64,000 bases of DNA, taken from assembly GCF_006715095.1 (NCBI RefSeq), contig NZ_VFMO01000001.1, positions 1,860,001 through 1,924,000 on the forward strand. The letters run 5' to 3'. Origin of the DNA: Yimella lutea. GTDB lineage: Bacteria > Actinomycetota > Actinomycetes > Actinomycetales > Dermatophilaceae. The position numbers were made by a program, and so were the translations under genes. This document shows positions 51,142 to 58,579 of the stretch, in pieces (position 1 is the stretch's first letter; each line of letters opens with the position of its first letter). Below the pieces are notes generated by a model. It saw nothing but the letters and a program-made list of their open reading frames with translations. It was not told the origin of the DNA and did no database searches.

Positions 51142-52140
51142 TCAGGCTCCCTGTCGTGCTTTGCGATAAAGGCCGTGCAGTTTGGTAGCAATGGCGCGCG
51201 CCTGGTCCGATCCGGTCGCCTCGGGATCGACGGTCAACGAACGGGTCAGGTAGGACCCGGTGCGAACGGTCGAGAGTCCGTCGGGTCCGTAGGTGTGGGT
51301 ACCGACGGAGACGAAGTCGTTGTAGCGCGACACCGTGATCGACAGTCGGGTGTCGCCGTACTCCGGCGGGAAGTTGCCGTCGACGTCATCGGCAACCCGC
51401 TCGACCTGCTCAGCGAACTGTTGATCGTCCAGGTCACGGACGTTGCCGAAGTCGTCGTAGTCACCATCTAGGGCGATCGTGTCCAGGGCGTCCTGGATGT
51501 GCTGGTCGGCAGCGTCATAGTCCGGCAGTCCGGACGACGTCGCCGGCGACCGGGTCGGGTCCACGGTGTCGAACCGGATGGTGCGCTGGCTGACGAACCG
51601 GTCGCCCTCGATGTCCCTGCCCGTCTCCGTGACAGTGGAGTGATCCTCCATCCACGCCGAGTAGTCGCTGAACTTTGCGTCGTCGAACTCGTCCACGGAG
51701 ATCAACGAAGCGGCCTCACGGTCCGCATCGTCGGCGAAATCGTCGTCGGTGTCGTTGAACGGGTTGGTCGCGAGGTGCTGAGCGGATCCTCCCGGCATGG
51801 TGACGGCGCTACCGGAGTCGTCGATGTACGTCACCTTCCACGGGCAGCCAAGGTCTTCCATGTCGAGCTGCATCGCAGTGGCCGAGGGAAACAGCGCCTT
51901 GCCGACAGAGCGGTGGTAGTCGTAGGCCGTTGCGTCAACGTCGTCCTTGAGAGCCCATGTCTTGCCCCGCGCCGCAGTGTTGGCTGCAGCGAAGGCGTCC
52001 GCGTCCGTGATGTGCTGCGGCGCGTCGTCGTACGCCGACACGGTGGGCACCGTGAGCTCGGCGCAGGATTCCCCGGCAATATGACCGGCGAACCGCCCGT
52101 CCGATCCGTGAATGGCTCCGCTGGCATCGACCGTCGACAT
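51142..52140 (-). CDS. Tagged-array protein H (332 aa)
   Basis: Array tag at 1-24 (VDASGAIHGSDGRFAG then HIAGE). The body is acidic and mixed alpha/beta, with YDYHRSVGKALFPSATAMQL and WKVTYIDDSGSAVTMPG. The C-terminal ~70 residues form a module also seen in gene A: a strand pair (SITVSRYNDFVSVGTHTYG), an acidic turn DPEATGSDQ and a closing helix ARAIATKLHGLYRK. It is 3 nt downstream of gene G and 2 nt upstream of I. Function unknown. Confidence 0.7.
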   Translation of the reverse strand: MSTVDASGAIHGSDGRFAGHIAGESCAELTVPTVSAYDDAPQHITDADAFAAANTAARGKTWALKDDVDATAYDYHRSVGKALFPSATAMQLDMEDLGCPWKVTYIDDSGSAVTMPGGSAQHLATNPFNDTDDDFADDADREAASLISVDEFDDAKFSDYSAWMEDHSTVTETGRDIEGDRFVSQRTIRFDTVDPTRSPATSSGLPDYDAADQHIQDALDTIALDGDYDDFGNVRDLDDQQFAEQVERVADDVDGNFPPEYGDTRLSITVSRYNDFVSVGTHTYGPDGLSTVRTGSYLTRSLTVDPEATGSDQARAIATKLHGLYRKARQGA

Positions 52141-52143
52141 TGG

Positions 52144-52323
52144 TCAGCGGCTGTTCTGTGCGAAGGCGACATACGCCTCGTCGAAGATGGCGTGCAGGCG
52201 ACGTGCGCTCGTCACGCTGGGCTGTTCGGTCACGTCAAGGTCACCGGTCGATTCGGCGGCAATGTGTCCGGCGAACCGCCCCTTGGCGTCGTGCAGTGCG
52301 CCGGACGGGTCAACGGTGGTCAT
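52144..52323 (-). CDS. Tagged-array protein G (59 aa, short)
   Basis: Array tag at 1-24 (VDPSGALHDAKGRFAG then HIAAE), then only about 35 residues ending in a helix (SARRLHAIFDEAYVAFAQ) like the closing helix of the larger members. It therefore consists of tag plus terminal helix, without the central domain; it may be a deleted member or a natural minimal form. Its start overlaps gene F by 14 nt. Confidence 0.65.
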   Translation of the reverse strand: MTTVDPSGALHDAKGRFAGHIAAESTGDLDVTEQPSVTSARRLHAIFDEAYVAFAQNSR

Positions 52324-52840
52324 CGGTAGCTCCTTGCGGGATAGGGAGGGAGGCATAGAAGTAGTTGTCGTCGTTCTCAGTCGACTGAGCCCAGCGCGCG
52401 GACGGATCGAGTTCTCGCACAAGGGAATCGATGTCCTGCCAGGACTCGTCGTCGCAGGTGAGGTACCGGTATGAGTCGTCGTAGACACCGTCCAATGACC
52501 AGGGTGATCCGCTGGTCGCTCGAGCGACCGAAATCGAACGGACATTTGGCATCGAGGAGCGGGCGATGCAGACGACATCGGAGATCGCCTGCGTGTCGAG
52601 CCGGTCAGTCATCTGCCGCAGGTGTTCGCGCTGGCGTCTGCGGCCATCGGGGGTTGCGGCGACCTCGAAACCGACGGGTCCGTCCGTCTTGGAGTCCTCG
52701 TCCACCGGTGACCCGGACAGCGTGGCGCGCAGGTGCTCCAGGTCCTCGTCCTGCAGCGTCGAACCGGACTCGCCAGCGACGTGCCCGGCGAAGCGACCCT
52801 TGGCGTCGTGCAGTGCGCCGGACGGATCAACGGTTGTCAT
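52310..52840 (-). CDS. Tagged-array protein F (176 aa)
   Basis: Array tag at 1-24 (VDPSGALHDAKGRFAG then HVAGE). The rest includes a basic helical stretch (DGRRRQREHLRQMTDRLDTQ, about 64-83) and a C-terminal part with strands (NVRSISVARATSGSPW) and an acidic, tyrosine-rich segment (DDSYRYLTCDDESW). Not recognised. It overlaps gene G by 14 nt and follows E by 36 nt. Confidence 0.68.
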   Translation of the reverse strand: MTTVDPSGALHDAKGRFAGHVAGESGSTLQDEDLEHLRATLSGSPVDEDSKTDGPVGFEVAATPDGRRRQREHLRQMTDRLDTQAISDVVCIARSSMPNVRSISVARATSGSPWSLDGVYDDSYRYLTCDDESWQDIDSLVRELDPSARWAQSTENDDNYFYASLPIPQGATDDHR

Positions 52841-52876
52841 GACCGATAGAACGGCGGGGCCGATCGGCGGTCAGTC

Positions 52877-53827
52877 CTACCTGCGTTCGACGCGGACACG
52901 CTCATCCCCGGCGTCGGAGATCGACAGGCGCGGCTGGCCGGCGACGACCTCACGCAGCTTCTCGCGGTGCATGATGCGGTCACCTTCGCGCTCCTGAACA
53001 TCGGCAGCCGCGGCTATAGAGTCCTGGACTCCGTCACTGAGGGACTGTTGGATCTCGCGCTGGCTGCGTACTCGCATGGGCAGGTTCTCACCGACGTCCG
53101 TGCCGAAGCGCGCGTCGAGGTAGACCTTGCCCAGATCAGGTCCGCCGAACGTCTTCAGGTCGGAGACGGCCTGCGGCGGGAGCGCGGCAACAGCTTCGTA
53201 AAGCTCCTGGTTGAGTTCCTCCTGATTGCCCCTCGCCAGTGTTGCTCGGGGGTTTACCGCGTCCATCCGCGCACGCAGTTGGTCGTTCATGGACCGGTTG
53301 ATGTTGTCGATGCCGCCGAGATACCGGCCGAGGTCGGGGATGGTCTGCTCGTCGCCATAGGCGTCGTCGAACTTCAGCATTGACTGGTCGTTGAACAGTG
53401 CCTGACCGACCTGCGAGGTGTCGCCGGCGCCGTCGAGCGGGATCGAACAGGTGACGCGGGTGTTGTCCCACTCAGTCGTCGAATCGTCGATGTCGGCGCC
53501 CCAGTGTGCCTTGGCATACGCCGAGACGAGCGTGGTGCGGGTTTCCAGGTAGCTATCGGAGATGGCGCCGTCCGCGGTCAGATCCATGTACCGATCGACT
53601 TCCAGGCGGTAGGTTCCGTCGGTGTCGCGCTGGATGCGTGCCGCGTCGATGCTCGCGTCGGTCAGGTCGTAGGGGTCGATCTCCTCCGATTGTCCCGGGT
53701 CCAGGCCGAGATCGGCCAGTGCGACAGCGTCCGTCGACGGCAGGTCTTCGACGGACTCCGCGGCGATGTGCCCGGTGAAGCGTCCGTCGCTGCCGTGGAC
53801 AGCCCCCGAAGGGTCGATGGTCGACAT
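52877..53827 (-). CDS. Tagged-array protein E (316 aa)
   Basis: Array tag at 1-24 (IDPSGAVHGSDGRFTG then HIAAE). The central domain has strands and helices (IDAARIQRDTDGTYRLEVDR; LETRTTLVSAYAKAHWG). The C-terminal third is helical, with QREIQQSLSDGVQDSIAAA then HREKLREVVAGQPRLS. It differs from the module shared by A and H. Not recognised. It starts 8 nt after gene D. Confidence 0.68.
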   Translation of the reverse strand: MSTIDPSGAVHGSDGRFTGHIAAESVEDLPSTDAVALADLGLDPGQSEEIDPYDLTDASIDAARIQRDTDGTYRLEVDRYMDLTADGAISDSYLETRTTLVSAYAKAHWGADIDDSTTEWDNTRVTCSIPLDGAGDTSQVGQALFNDQSMLKFDDAYGDEQTIPDLGRYLGGIDNINRSMNDQLRARMDAVNPRATLARGNQEELNQELYEAVAALPPQAVSDLKTFGGPDLGKVYLDARFGTDVGENLPMRVRSQREIQQSLSDGVQDSIAAAADVQEREGDRIMHREKLREVVAGQPRLSISDAGDERVRVERR

Positions 53828-53835
53828 GTCGCTCC

Positions 53836-54759
53836 TCAGATTCGGCCGCGCAAGCCGAGGCGGCGCGCGTTGTCGGCGGCACGGTTGTAGTGCCGGTCGA
53901 TCGCCGACATCGTGGCGCGCACCTGATCAGCTCCTTCAGCTGCGGCGTCATCGGAGATGTCGTTGTCATCCACCCATGTGCCGAACTGCATCTGCGAACC
54001 GTCCGGCGCGACGACGTACGCGCCCACGTTGTAACCGCTAGTCTCGCTGGCGGCGTAAGCCTGTTCGGCATACAGCTCCGGCTGTCCGCCGCCGGAGTAC
54101 TCAGGTTCACGGGACATGAACGCAGCGATGTTCTCGACGTCCGCTCCGAAGTCGTGAGAGTACGCGTTCCCGATCTCGTCCGGGTCGAGGTCACTGCCGC
54201 CTTCCTTGTGTAGCCGCTGCATCAACGAATCGACACGCGCGGCGCGTGCCTCTTCGTCGTCCCAGTCGGGTGCCTTCGACGACTCGACGGGGATCGAAAT
54301 GTCGTCACCCTCCCAGGCGTCGATGTCATCGGACGCAAACTGTGCGGCGGTGTCCTCCGGAAGCCACTCGTAGGATAGTGGGCGCGGCAGGTCGATCTCG
54401 GCGCCGTTGGCGTCCGTCGCCGACCGCATCGAGAAGTACCACGAACCGTCGTCGGAATGCTTGTCCGTCAAGTGGCCAACCACCTGCGTCGCCTCCGGGC
54501 AGAACCGCTTGAGCGTGAGGTAGACGTGCTGGTTCTGGCACTCGTCGCTCCAGGATTTTCCGGCGGCTTGTGTCGAGCCAGCGCGGTTCGACATCTGCCG
54601 GTTGACCTCAACTTGGTGGTCGTACTCTTCCTGTGGCATCGCTTCGATGACCGGCGCAGTCGTCACGTCTGAGAGTTCGGCGATGGACTCCCCGGCGATG
54701 TGGCCGGTGAACCTGCCGTCACTGCCGTGGATGGCTCCGCTGTGGTCGATGGTCGACAT
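53836..54759 (-). CDS. Tagged-array protein D (307 aa)
   Basis: Array tag at 1-24 (IDHSGAIHGSDGRFTG then HIAGE). The body includes NQHVYLTLKRFCPEATQVVG, DDGSWYFSMRSATDANG and WDDEEARAARVDSLMQRLHK. Its C-terminal part resembles the H/A module: strands in GYNVGAYVVAPDGSQMQFG, an acidic turn and the helix ADQVRATMSAIDRHYNR. The frame is open upstream through gene C, but ATG 54759 aligns the tag. It starts 5 nt after gene C. Function unknown. Confidence 0.7.
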   Translation of the reverse strand: MSTIDHSGAIHGSDGRFTGHIAGESIAELSDVTTAPVIEAMPQEEYDHQVEVNRQMSNRAGSTQAAGKSWSDECQNQHVYLTLKRFCPEATQVVGHLTDKHSDDGSWYFSMRSATDANGAEIDLPRPLSYEWLPEDTAAQFASDDIDAWEGDDISIPVESSKAPDWDDEEARAARVDSLMQRLHKEGGSDLDPDEIGNAYSHDFGADVENIAAFMSREPEYSGGGQPELYAEQAYAASETSGYNVGAYVVAPDGSQMQFGTWVDDNDISDDAAAEGADQVRATMSAIDRHYNRAADNARRLGLRGRI

Positions 54760-54764
54760 GTTTT

Positions 54765-55673
54765 TCAGGCTCCTTGCTGGTGGTTGTGGCGGTCCATGTC
54801 TTGCAGCTCCTGGCGGAAGACCTCGTGCAACTTCTGTTGGATCTCGGTGACGGCGTCGTAGCTCTCGGCGCTTTCGTCGTTGGTCAGCCAGTCGTGCTGG
54901 ACGTACCGGGTGTTCCACTGGTGTCCGCGGACAGCACCGATGGTCATGCCGCTGTCGCCGTCCCGCTCGATGACCAACTGAGCGTTGTAACCGACCACGT
55001 TTTCGCTGTCGCCGGCCATGCTCCGCCCGACCTGCTGCACCTGTCTGGACCACACCGACGGGTGCGCGTCCTCGAAGCTCTCGAACCGCTGTCCGGGGCC
55101 GTGCAGGATCGACAGCACACGCTCGTTCAGAGCGTCGTCCGTGCTGCCAAAGTCAGGCAGTTCGGGAGGATCGGAGTCCTGGCTGCGGCCGATCGTGGCG
55201 AGCCGGTCCAACGGGAGAACCTGCCCGCCACCGAACAGGGTTTGCCCGGGGTAGTCGCGTGCACCGACGGCGTCGAGGTGTGCGTCGCCTCCGACAAGGG
55301 CGATGTCGAGGGTCTCGTCCGAGACGGCATCGAAGTCCAAGCTGTTGTAGAGCGGCTGCTCGTCAGCGGCGAGCACTGCGTCGAGGTGGTAAATGCGGTC
55401 CTCGCGGTCGAAGGACACAGCGATGGATTCGGCGGTCGGGTAGTCGTGCTTGACCTGCGCGGCGTTCGCGCGCCACTTCGCCTCATCGATTGTGCGGCAG
55501 ATCTCGTCCCGCTGCCGCTGCAGCTCCTCGATCTCGGGCATGGCAGTGAGGATCGGCTGGGGTTCATCGTGAATCAGTTCAGCGCACAACCCGGTCGTGG
55601 ATTCGGCGGCGACGTGGCCGGCGAAGCGCCCCTTGGCGTCGTGGATCGCTCCGGACTGGTCGATCGTCGACAT
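54765..55673 (-). CDS. Tagged-array protein C (302 aa)
   Basis: Array tag at 1-24 (IDQSGAIHDAKGRFAG then HVAAE). It continues with a helical segment (EIEELQRQRDEICRTIDEAK, about 46-65), a beta-rich centre (ESIAVSFDREDRIYHLDAVL) and a C-terminal strand/helix unit (VGYNAQLVIERDGDSGMTIG, then a helix VTEIQQKLHEVFRQEL). Not recognised. Its ATG overlaps the stop of gene B (TGATG), showing translational coupling. Confidence 0.7.
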   Translation of the reverse strand: MSTIDQSGAIHDAKGRFAGHVAAESTTGLCAELIHDEPQPILTAMPEIEELQRQRDEICRTIDEAKWRANAAQVKHDYPTAESIAVSFDREDRIYHLDAVLAADEQPLYNSLDFDAVSDETLDIALVGGDAHLDAVGARDYPGQTLFGGGQVLPLDRLATIGRSQDSDPPELPDFGSTDDALNERVLSILHGPGQRFESFEDAHPSVWSRQVQQVGRSMAGDSENVVGYNAQLVIERDGDSGMTIGAVRGHQWNTRYVQHDWLTNDESAESYDAVTEIQQKLHEVFRQELQDMDRHNHQQGA

Positions 55674-56065
55674 CAGGACCGCCCGCCGAACTCGAGGTAC
55701 GCACGTTCTTCGTCGCGACGGTGCGCCCAGTCCCAGTCGTGCTCGCTCAACGCAGTGGCTGCATCGTCGAGGCTGATGCGCACCTCGTCGTCGAAGTACA
55801 CCCGCTCCGAGTGCTGCTCGGCGTAGTCCACCAGCCGGATCTGCCTGATCTGCCAGCCGTCACCGTCGTAGGTCGGCTCGAACTCGACCTCGACCGTTTC
55901 GTCGGGGTAGGCCTCGGTGAGCAGTTCACCCATCTTGGCGACTGCTCGCTCGGTCGGGTTGACCGGCGGCGCGACAGAAAGATCCGTCGTCGGTTCGGCG
56001 GCGACATGGCCGGCGAAGCGTCCCTTGGCATCGTGCAGGGTGCCCGTGGCGTCAATGGTGGTCAT
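55673..56065 (-). CDS. Tagged-array protein B (130 aa)
   Basis: Array tag at 1-24 (IDATGTLHDAKGRFAG then HVAAE), the closest match to the tag of the ArdC-like protein. A compact domain follows: helix AVAKMGELLTEAYPDETVEV, strands WQIRQIRLVDYAEQHSER and a final helix/strand (WDWAHRRDEERAYLEFG). Not recognised. It lies 42 nt downstream of gene A and is coupled to C. Confidence 0.7.
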   Translation of the reverse strand: MTTIDATGTLHDAKGRFAGHVAAEPTTDLSVAPPVNPTERAVAKMGELLTEAYPDETVEVEFEPTYDGDGWQIRQIRLVDYAEQHSERVYFDDEVRISLDDAATALSEHDWDWAHRRDEERAYLEFGGRS

Positions 56066-56107
56066 CGGGCACCGCCGTCTGGACGCGAGCGGAGAAGCGG
56101 TGAGTGT

Positions 56108-56587
56108 TCATCGCAGGACTCCGTTCAGGGACTGTTCGTAGTGCTGTTGCAGGCGACGCGCGATCGCACGCGCGGCGTCGTTGCCGGTGGCGGTCGGATC
56201 GTCGGTGAGCTCGTGGATCGACACCTCGCGAGCGGTAATCCATTCGTGGCCGTGACCGTCGATGCGACGAGACCCGACGCGGAAGGTCGGCCCGGACTCG
56301 CCGAAGGTTTCGGGCTCGACATGCAGCCGCGGGCGGTCCGGTTCGGGAAACTCGAGGTTGATCGTGTGGGCGACATCGGTGACGGAGTCGGTGAACGTGT
56401 CGTGGTCACTGCCACCCGCCTTCAGGTAGGACCAGTCGTCGTTCGCGATGGCGGCGTCCTCGAAGGACCGCTCGACGGGCTGCTGAGCTGATACGCCATC
56501 CAGCGACCCGGACGATTCGGCGGCGACGTCACCGGTGAAGCGCCCGTCGGTGCCGTGAACGGCTCCGGTCGCGTCAACGGTGCTCAT
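56108..56587 (-). CDS. Tagged-array protein A (159 aa), first of the array
   Basis: Array tag at 1-24 (VDATGAVHGTDGRFTG then DVAAE). After an acidic linker (about 25-70) it has strands (AHTINLEFPEPDRPRLHVEP, TFRVGSRRIDGHGHEW) and the closing unit DPTATGNDA-ARAIARRLQQHYEQ, which matches gene H almost residue for residue in the D-P-x-ATG-x-D and ARAIA parts. It starts 66 nt after the DUF4236 gene with AAGGAT upstream. Function unknown. Confidence 0.7.
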   Translation of the reverse strand: MSTVDATGAVHGTDGRFTGDVAAESSGSLDGVSAQQPVERSFEDAAIANDDWSYLKAGGSDHDTFTDSVTDVAHTINLEFPEPDRPRLHVEPETFGESGPTFRVGSRRIDGHGHEWITAREVSIHELTDDPTATGNDAARAIARRLQQHYEQSLNGVLR

Positions 56588-56653
56588 GGAAGATCCTTGT
56601 TCGCGGGTCGATAGGTCATGTCAGGTGGAATGGCGGGCGCCCGAGCAGCGCCA

Positions 56654-56842
56654 TCAGCGACCGCCGCGGTAGGAGAAGCCCCCCGGCAAGTTGACCGAGG
56701 AGACCGAACGGCGGCTCTGGGTGCGCGACCACAGTCGGCTGGTGATCGGGCCGACCTTGAGAGAGACCGAGGACAGACCGTTCTGCGTGAACTGGAACTT
56801 CAGGGGGCCGGGGGAGACGCGCTTGCGGTAGTTGATGCTCAT
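56654..56842 (-). CDS. DUF4236-like small protein
   Basis: A 62-residue basic protein. The pattern SINYRKRVSPGPLKFQFTQNGL, then SLKVGPITSRL and the end VNLPGGFSYRG matches DUF4236, a small domain (start F-R-x-R-K, then S-x-VG and a final GTGLSY-type turn) of unknown function. It is the first gene of the minus-strand tagged array transcript, and its start is fixed by the GTCGCACCGT motif 7 nt upstream. Confidence 0.72.
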   Translation of the reverse strand: MSINYRKRVSPGPLKFQFTQNGLSSVSLKVGPITSRLWSRTQSRRSVSSVNLPGGFSYRGGR

Positions 56843-56849
56843 GTCTTCG

Positions 56850-56859
56850 ACGGTGCGAC
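56850..56859 (-). promoter_or_regulatory. GTCGCACCGT start-proximal motif (DUF4236 gene, array promoter)
   Basis: Exact motif, 7 nt before ATG 56842. It would lead the transcript of DUF4236 and the nine tagged genes, and is divergent from the copies at 56912 and 56989. Confidence 0.7.
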
Positions 56860-56911
56860 GTGGCTCGGCCGGTCTGGCGAGATGAGGCAGCAGCCGCGGT
56901 TTATGCGTGCC

Positions 56912-56921
56912 GTCGCACCGT
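56912..56921 (+). promoter_or_regulatory. GTCGCACCGT motif, orphan copy
   Basis: Exact motif followed after 7 nt by ATA instead of ATG. Its 3' flank (CACGCGCAT) is identical to that of the copy at 56989, 77 nt downstream, so this looks like a duplicated, decayed start region. Confidence 0.6.
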
Positions 56922-56988
56922 CACGCGCATACTCCTGTCCGCTGCGCGTCAGGGAGCACTGCGCTGTCCCCGTTGTTCTGTAGCTGCC

Positions 56989-56998
56989 GTCGCACCGT
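56989..56998 (+). promoter_or_regulatory. GTCGCACCGT start-proximal motif (277-residue gene)
   Basis: Exact motif, 7 nt before ATG 57006. Confidence 0.7.
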
Positions 56999-57005
56999 CA
57001 CGCGC

Positions 57006-57839
57006 ATGGGTGAACTTGGACGACCGACAGCGACCGGACGCGGCCTGGGAGCCGCCACGAATCTCGGCTCGTCGCGTGACACGAGCGAGGCGACCTTCAC
57101 CACAACCGCGCTGGTCTTCGACGACATGCCACAGGACTTCGCGGTGGCTCGCACCGCATCCTCCTCGACGGCGCTGGTGCTGCGCGGGGGAGCATCGCCC
57201 GACCGCTCGACCGCACTGGTGCGTGCCGGTGACGTGGTGCCGAGCGGATCGGTTCCTGTCCCGTCGAAGCGGGAGATCATCGCCGACGGGGTGCACCAGT
57301 ACACCAAGCCGCGCCGTCGTGGAAGTGACGTGGTGCAGCGCCGCGTCGGCTGGCTGGCGACCCCGTCGCTCATTCAGGTCATCACCGTCGAACGTCCGCT
57401 GCGCCAGGACGGCAAGGCCTACCGACCAGCCGGCGACTGGGAGTTGGCCCGGCGCGTCACTTACGACTGCGCCAGCGGCACCGCGCAGCGGCGCAAGGGT
57501 GTCGTGACAAGTGATGCCGTGCGCTCGAGTGCGTCGGAGCCCAGCGGCGCGTCCAATGGGTCGCCAGTCGACGAGGCTGCCGAGCTGGCCGAGTCCGCCC
57601 TGCAGTTCGTGCCCGCGAGTGTGCGCCGGACGGTGGTCAGTTCCGTCCCGGCGCCGCTGTTCACGTCCGGCAACATCTACCGGTACAAGAACGGCAAGCA
57701 CACCGTCGAAGTGGTGCGGATGGACGCGGCCCGTGCCGTCGTCCTGAACGCCGTGCTTGACGCCGGCGCGTCGCAGTGGAGTGTCGAGCAGGCCACCTAC
57801 GACCTCGGCCCGACGCGCGTCGAGGGGCTCGACGGATGA
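57006..57839 (+). CDS. Unknown protein of the accessory island (277 aa)
   Basis: Not recognised. The N-terminal ~75 residues are Ser/Thr/Arg-rich and low-complexity (TTTALVFDD, then STALVLRGG and STALVRAGD, a loose repeat of [ST]TALV). A likely folded part follows at about 90-160 (VQRRVGWLATPSLIQVITVER), and a C-terminal beta-rich part ends in VEVVRMDAARAVVLNAVLDAG. No membrane segment is seen. The start is fixed by the GTCGCACCGT motif; the frame is open further upstream. Its stop overlaps the J-domain gene (ATGA), so the two act together or are at least co-translated. Confidence 0.62.
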   Translation: MGELGRPTATGRGLGAATNLGSSRDTSEATFTTTALVFDDMPQDFAVARTASSSTALVLRGGASPDRSTALVRAGDVVPSGSVPVPSKREIIADGVHQYTKPRRRGSDVVQRRVGWLATPSLIQVITVERPLRQDGKAYRPAGDWELARRVTYDCASGTAQRRKGVVTSDAVRSSASEPSGASNGSPVDEAAELAESALQFVPASVRRTVVSSVPAPLFTSGNIYRYKNGKHTVEVVRMDAARAVVLNAVLDAGASQWSVEQATYDLGPTRVEGLDG

Positions 57840-58537
57840 CGACGGAGGCTGCCTTCACACACTTCGAGACGCTCGGTGTCACCGAGACGGTGACACCGGC
57901 CGGGCTCAAGGCGGCCTACCGCAAACAGTTGCGACTCAACCATCCCGACATCGTCGGTCCGGTGGGGGAGCAGCGCACCGCCGTGCTGCATGAAGCGTTC
58001 CGGATCCTGTCCGATCCGGAGTTGCGTGCAGCGTACGAAGCGGCTCTGGCTGATCCGGCGCGGCCGGACGCAGAGCTCGCCAACGAGCCTCTTTGGGGCG
58101 AGGAATCCGACTGGACCGACGACATCGTCGATGCGCCGGTGGTCGACGAACCTGTGCCCCCCGCGCCGCCACCTTCCCCGTACGGCGAGACCGAGCCCGA
58201 ACCCGCGCCGCCGCCTGCGGCATCACCGACGAAGATCACGTCGATCCGTGTGCGCACGATGGCCCGACGACTGGCCTGGATTGGCGCTGCGGGACTGGGT
58301 TGCTGGTCCGCCCTGTACGGCTTGCTATGGGCGACGAGTGGACCGGACATCGCGAACTGGCTCGTCATCGTCCTCCCGCTGACTGTTGCTGTCGGTGCTT
58401 CCGGGGTCGGGGTTCCGCATCCGGCCGGCCGACCGTCGAGGTTCGTCTTCTGGGTGGTGGCTATGGAGGTCTCGTTCAACACCGAGTGGGGGTTGTTTCG
58501 ACACCGCTCGGTTCGTGAGCTGCGCCGGTGTTGGTGA
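57836..58537 (+). CDS. J-domain membrane protein
   Basis: A 233-residue protein. An N-terminal J-domain (about 5-65) carries LKAAYRKQLRLNHPDIVG with the intact HPD tripeptide that stimulates DnaK, and FRILSDPELRAAYEAAL. A Pro/Glu/Ala-rich linker (about 95-130) leads to two membrane segments (about 142-165 and 175-200) and a short tail with Arg residues. It would recruit DnaK to the membrane or to a membrane-bound machine. It is coupled to the preceding unknown gene. Confidence 0.78.
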   Translation: MTTEAAFTHFETLGVTETVTPAGLKAAYRKQLRLNHPDIVGPVGEQRTAVLHEAFRILSDPELRAAYEAALADPARPDAELANEPLWGEESDWTDDIVDAPVVDEPVPPAPPPSPYGETEPEPAPPPAASPTKITSIRVRTMARRLAWIGAAGLGCWSALYGLLWATSGPDIANWLVIVLPLTVAVGASGVGVPHPAGRPSRFVFWVVAMEVSFNTEWGLFRHRSVRELRRCW

Positions 58538-58579
58538 GTTTCGACATCACTCCTGAAGTGGGCAGGCATGGATGGACGT

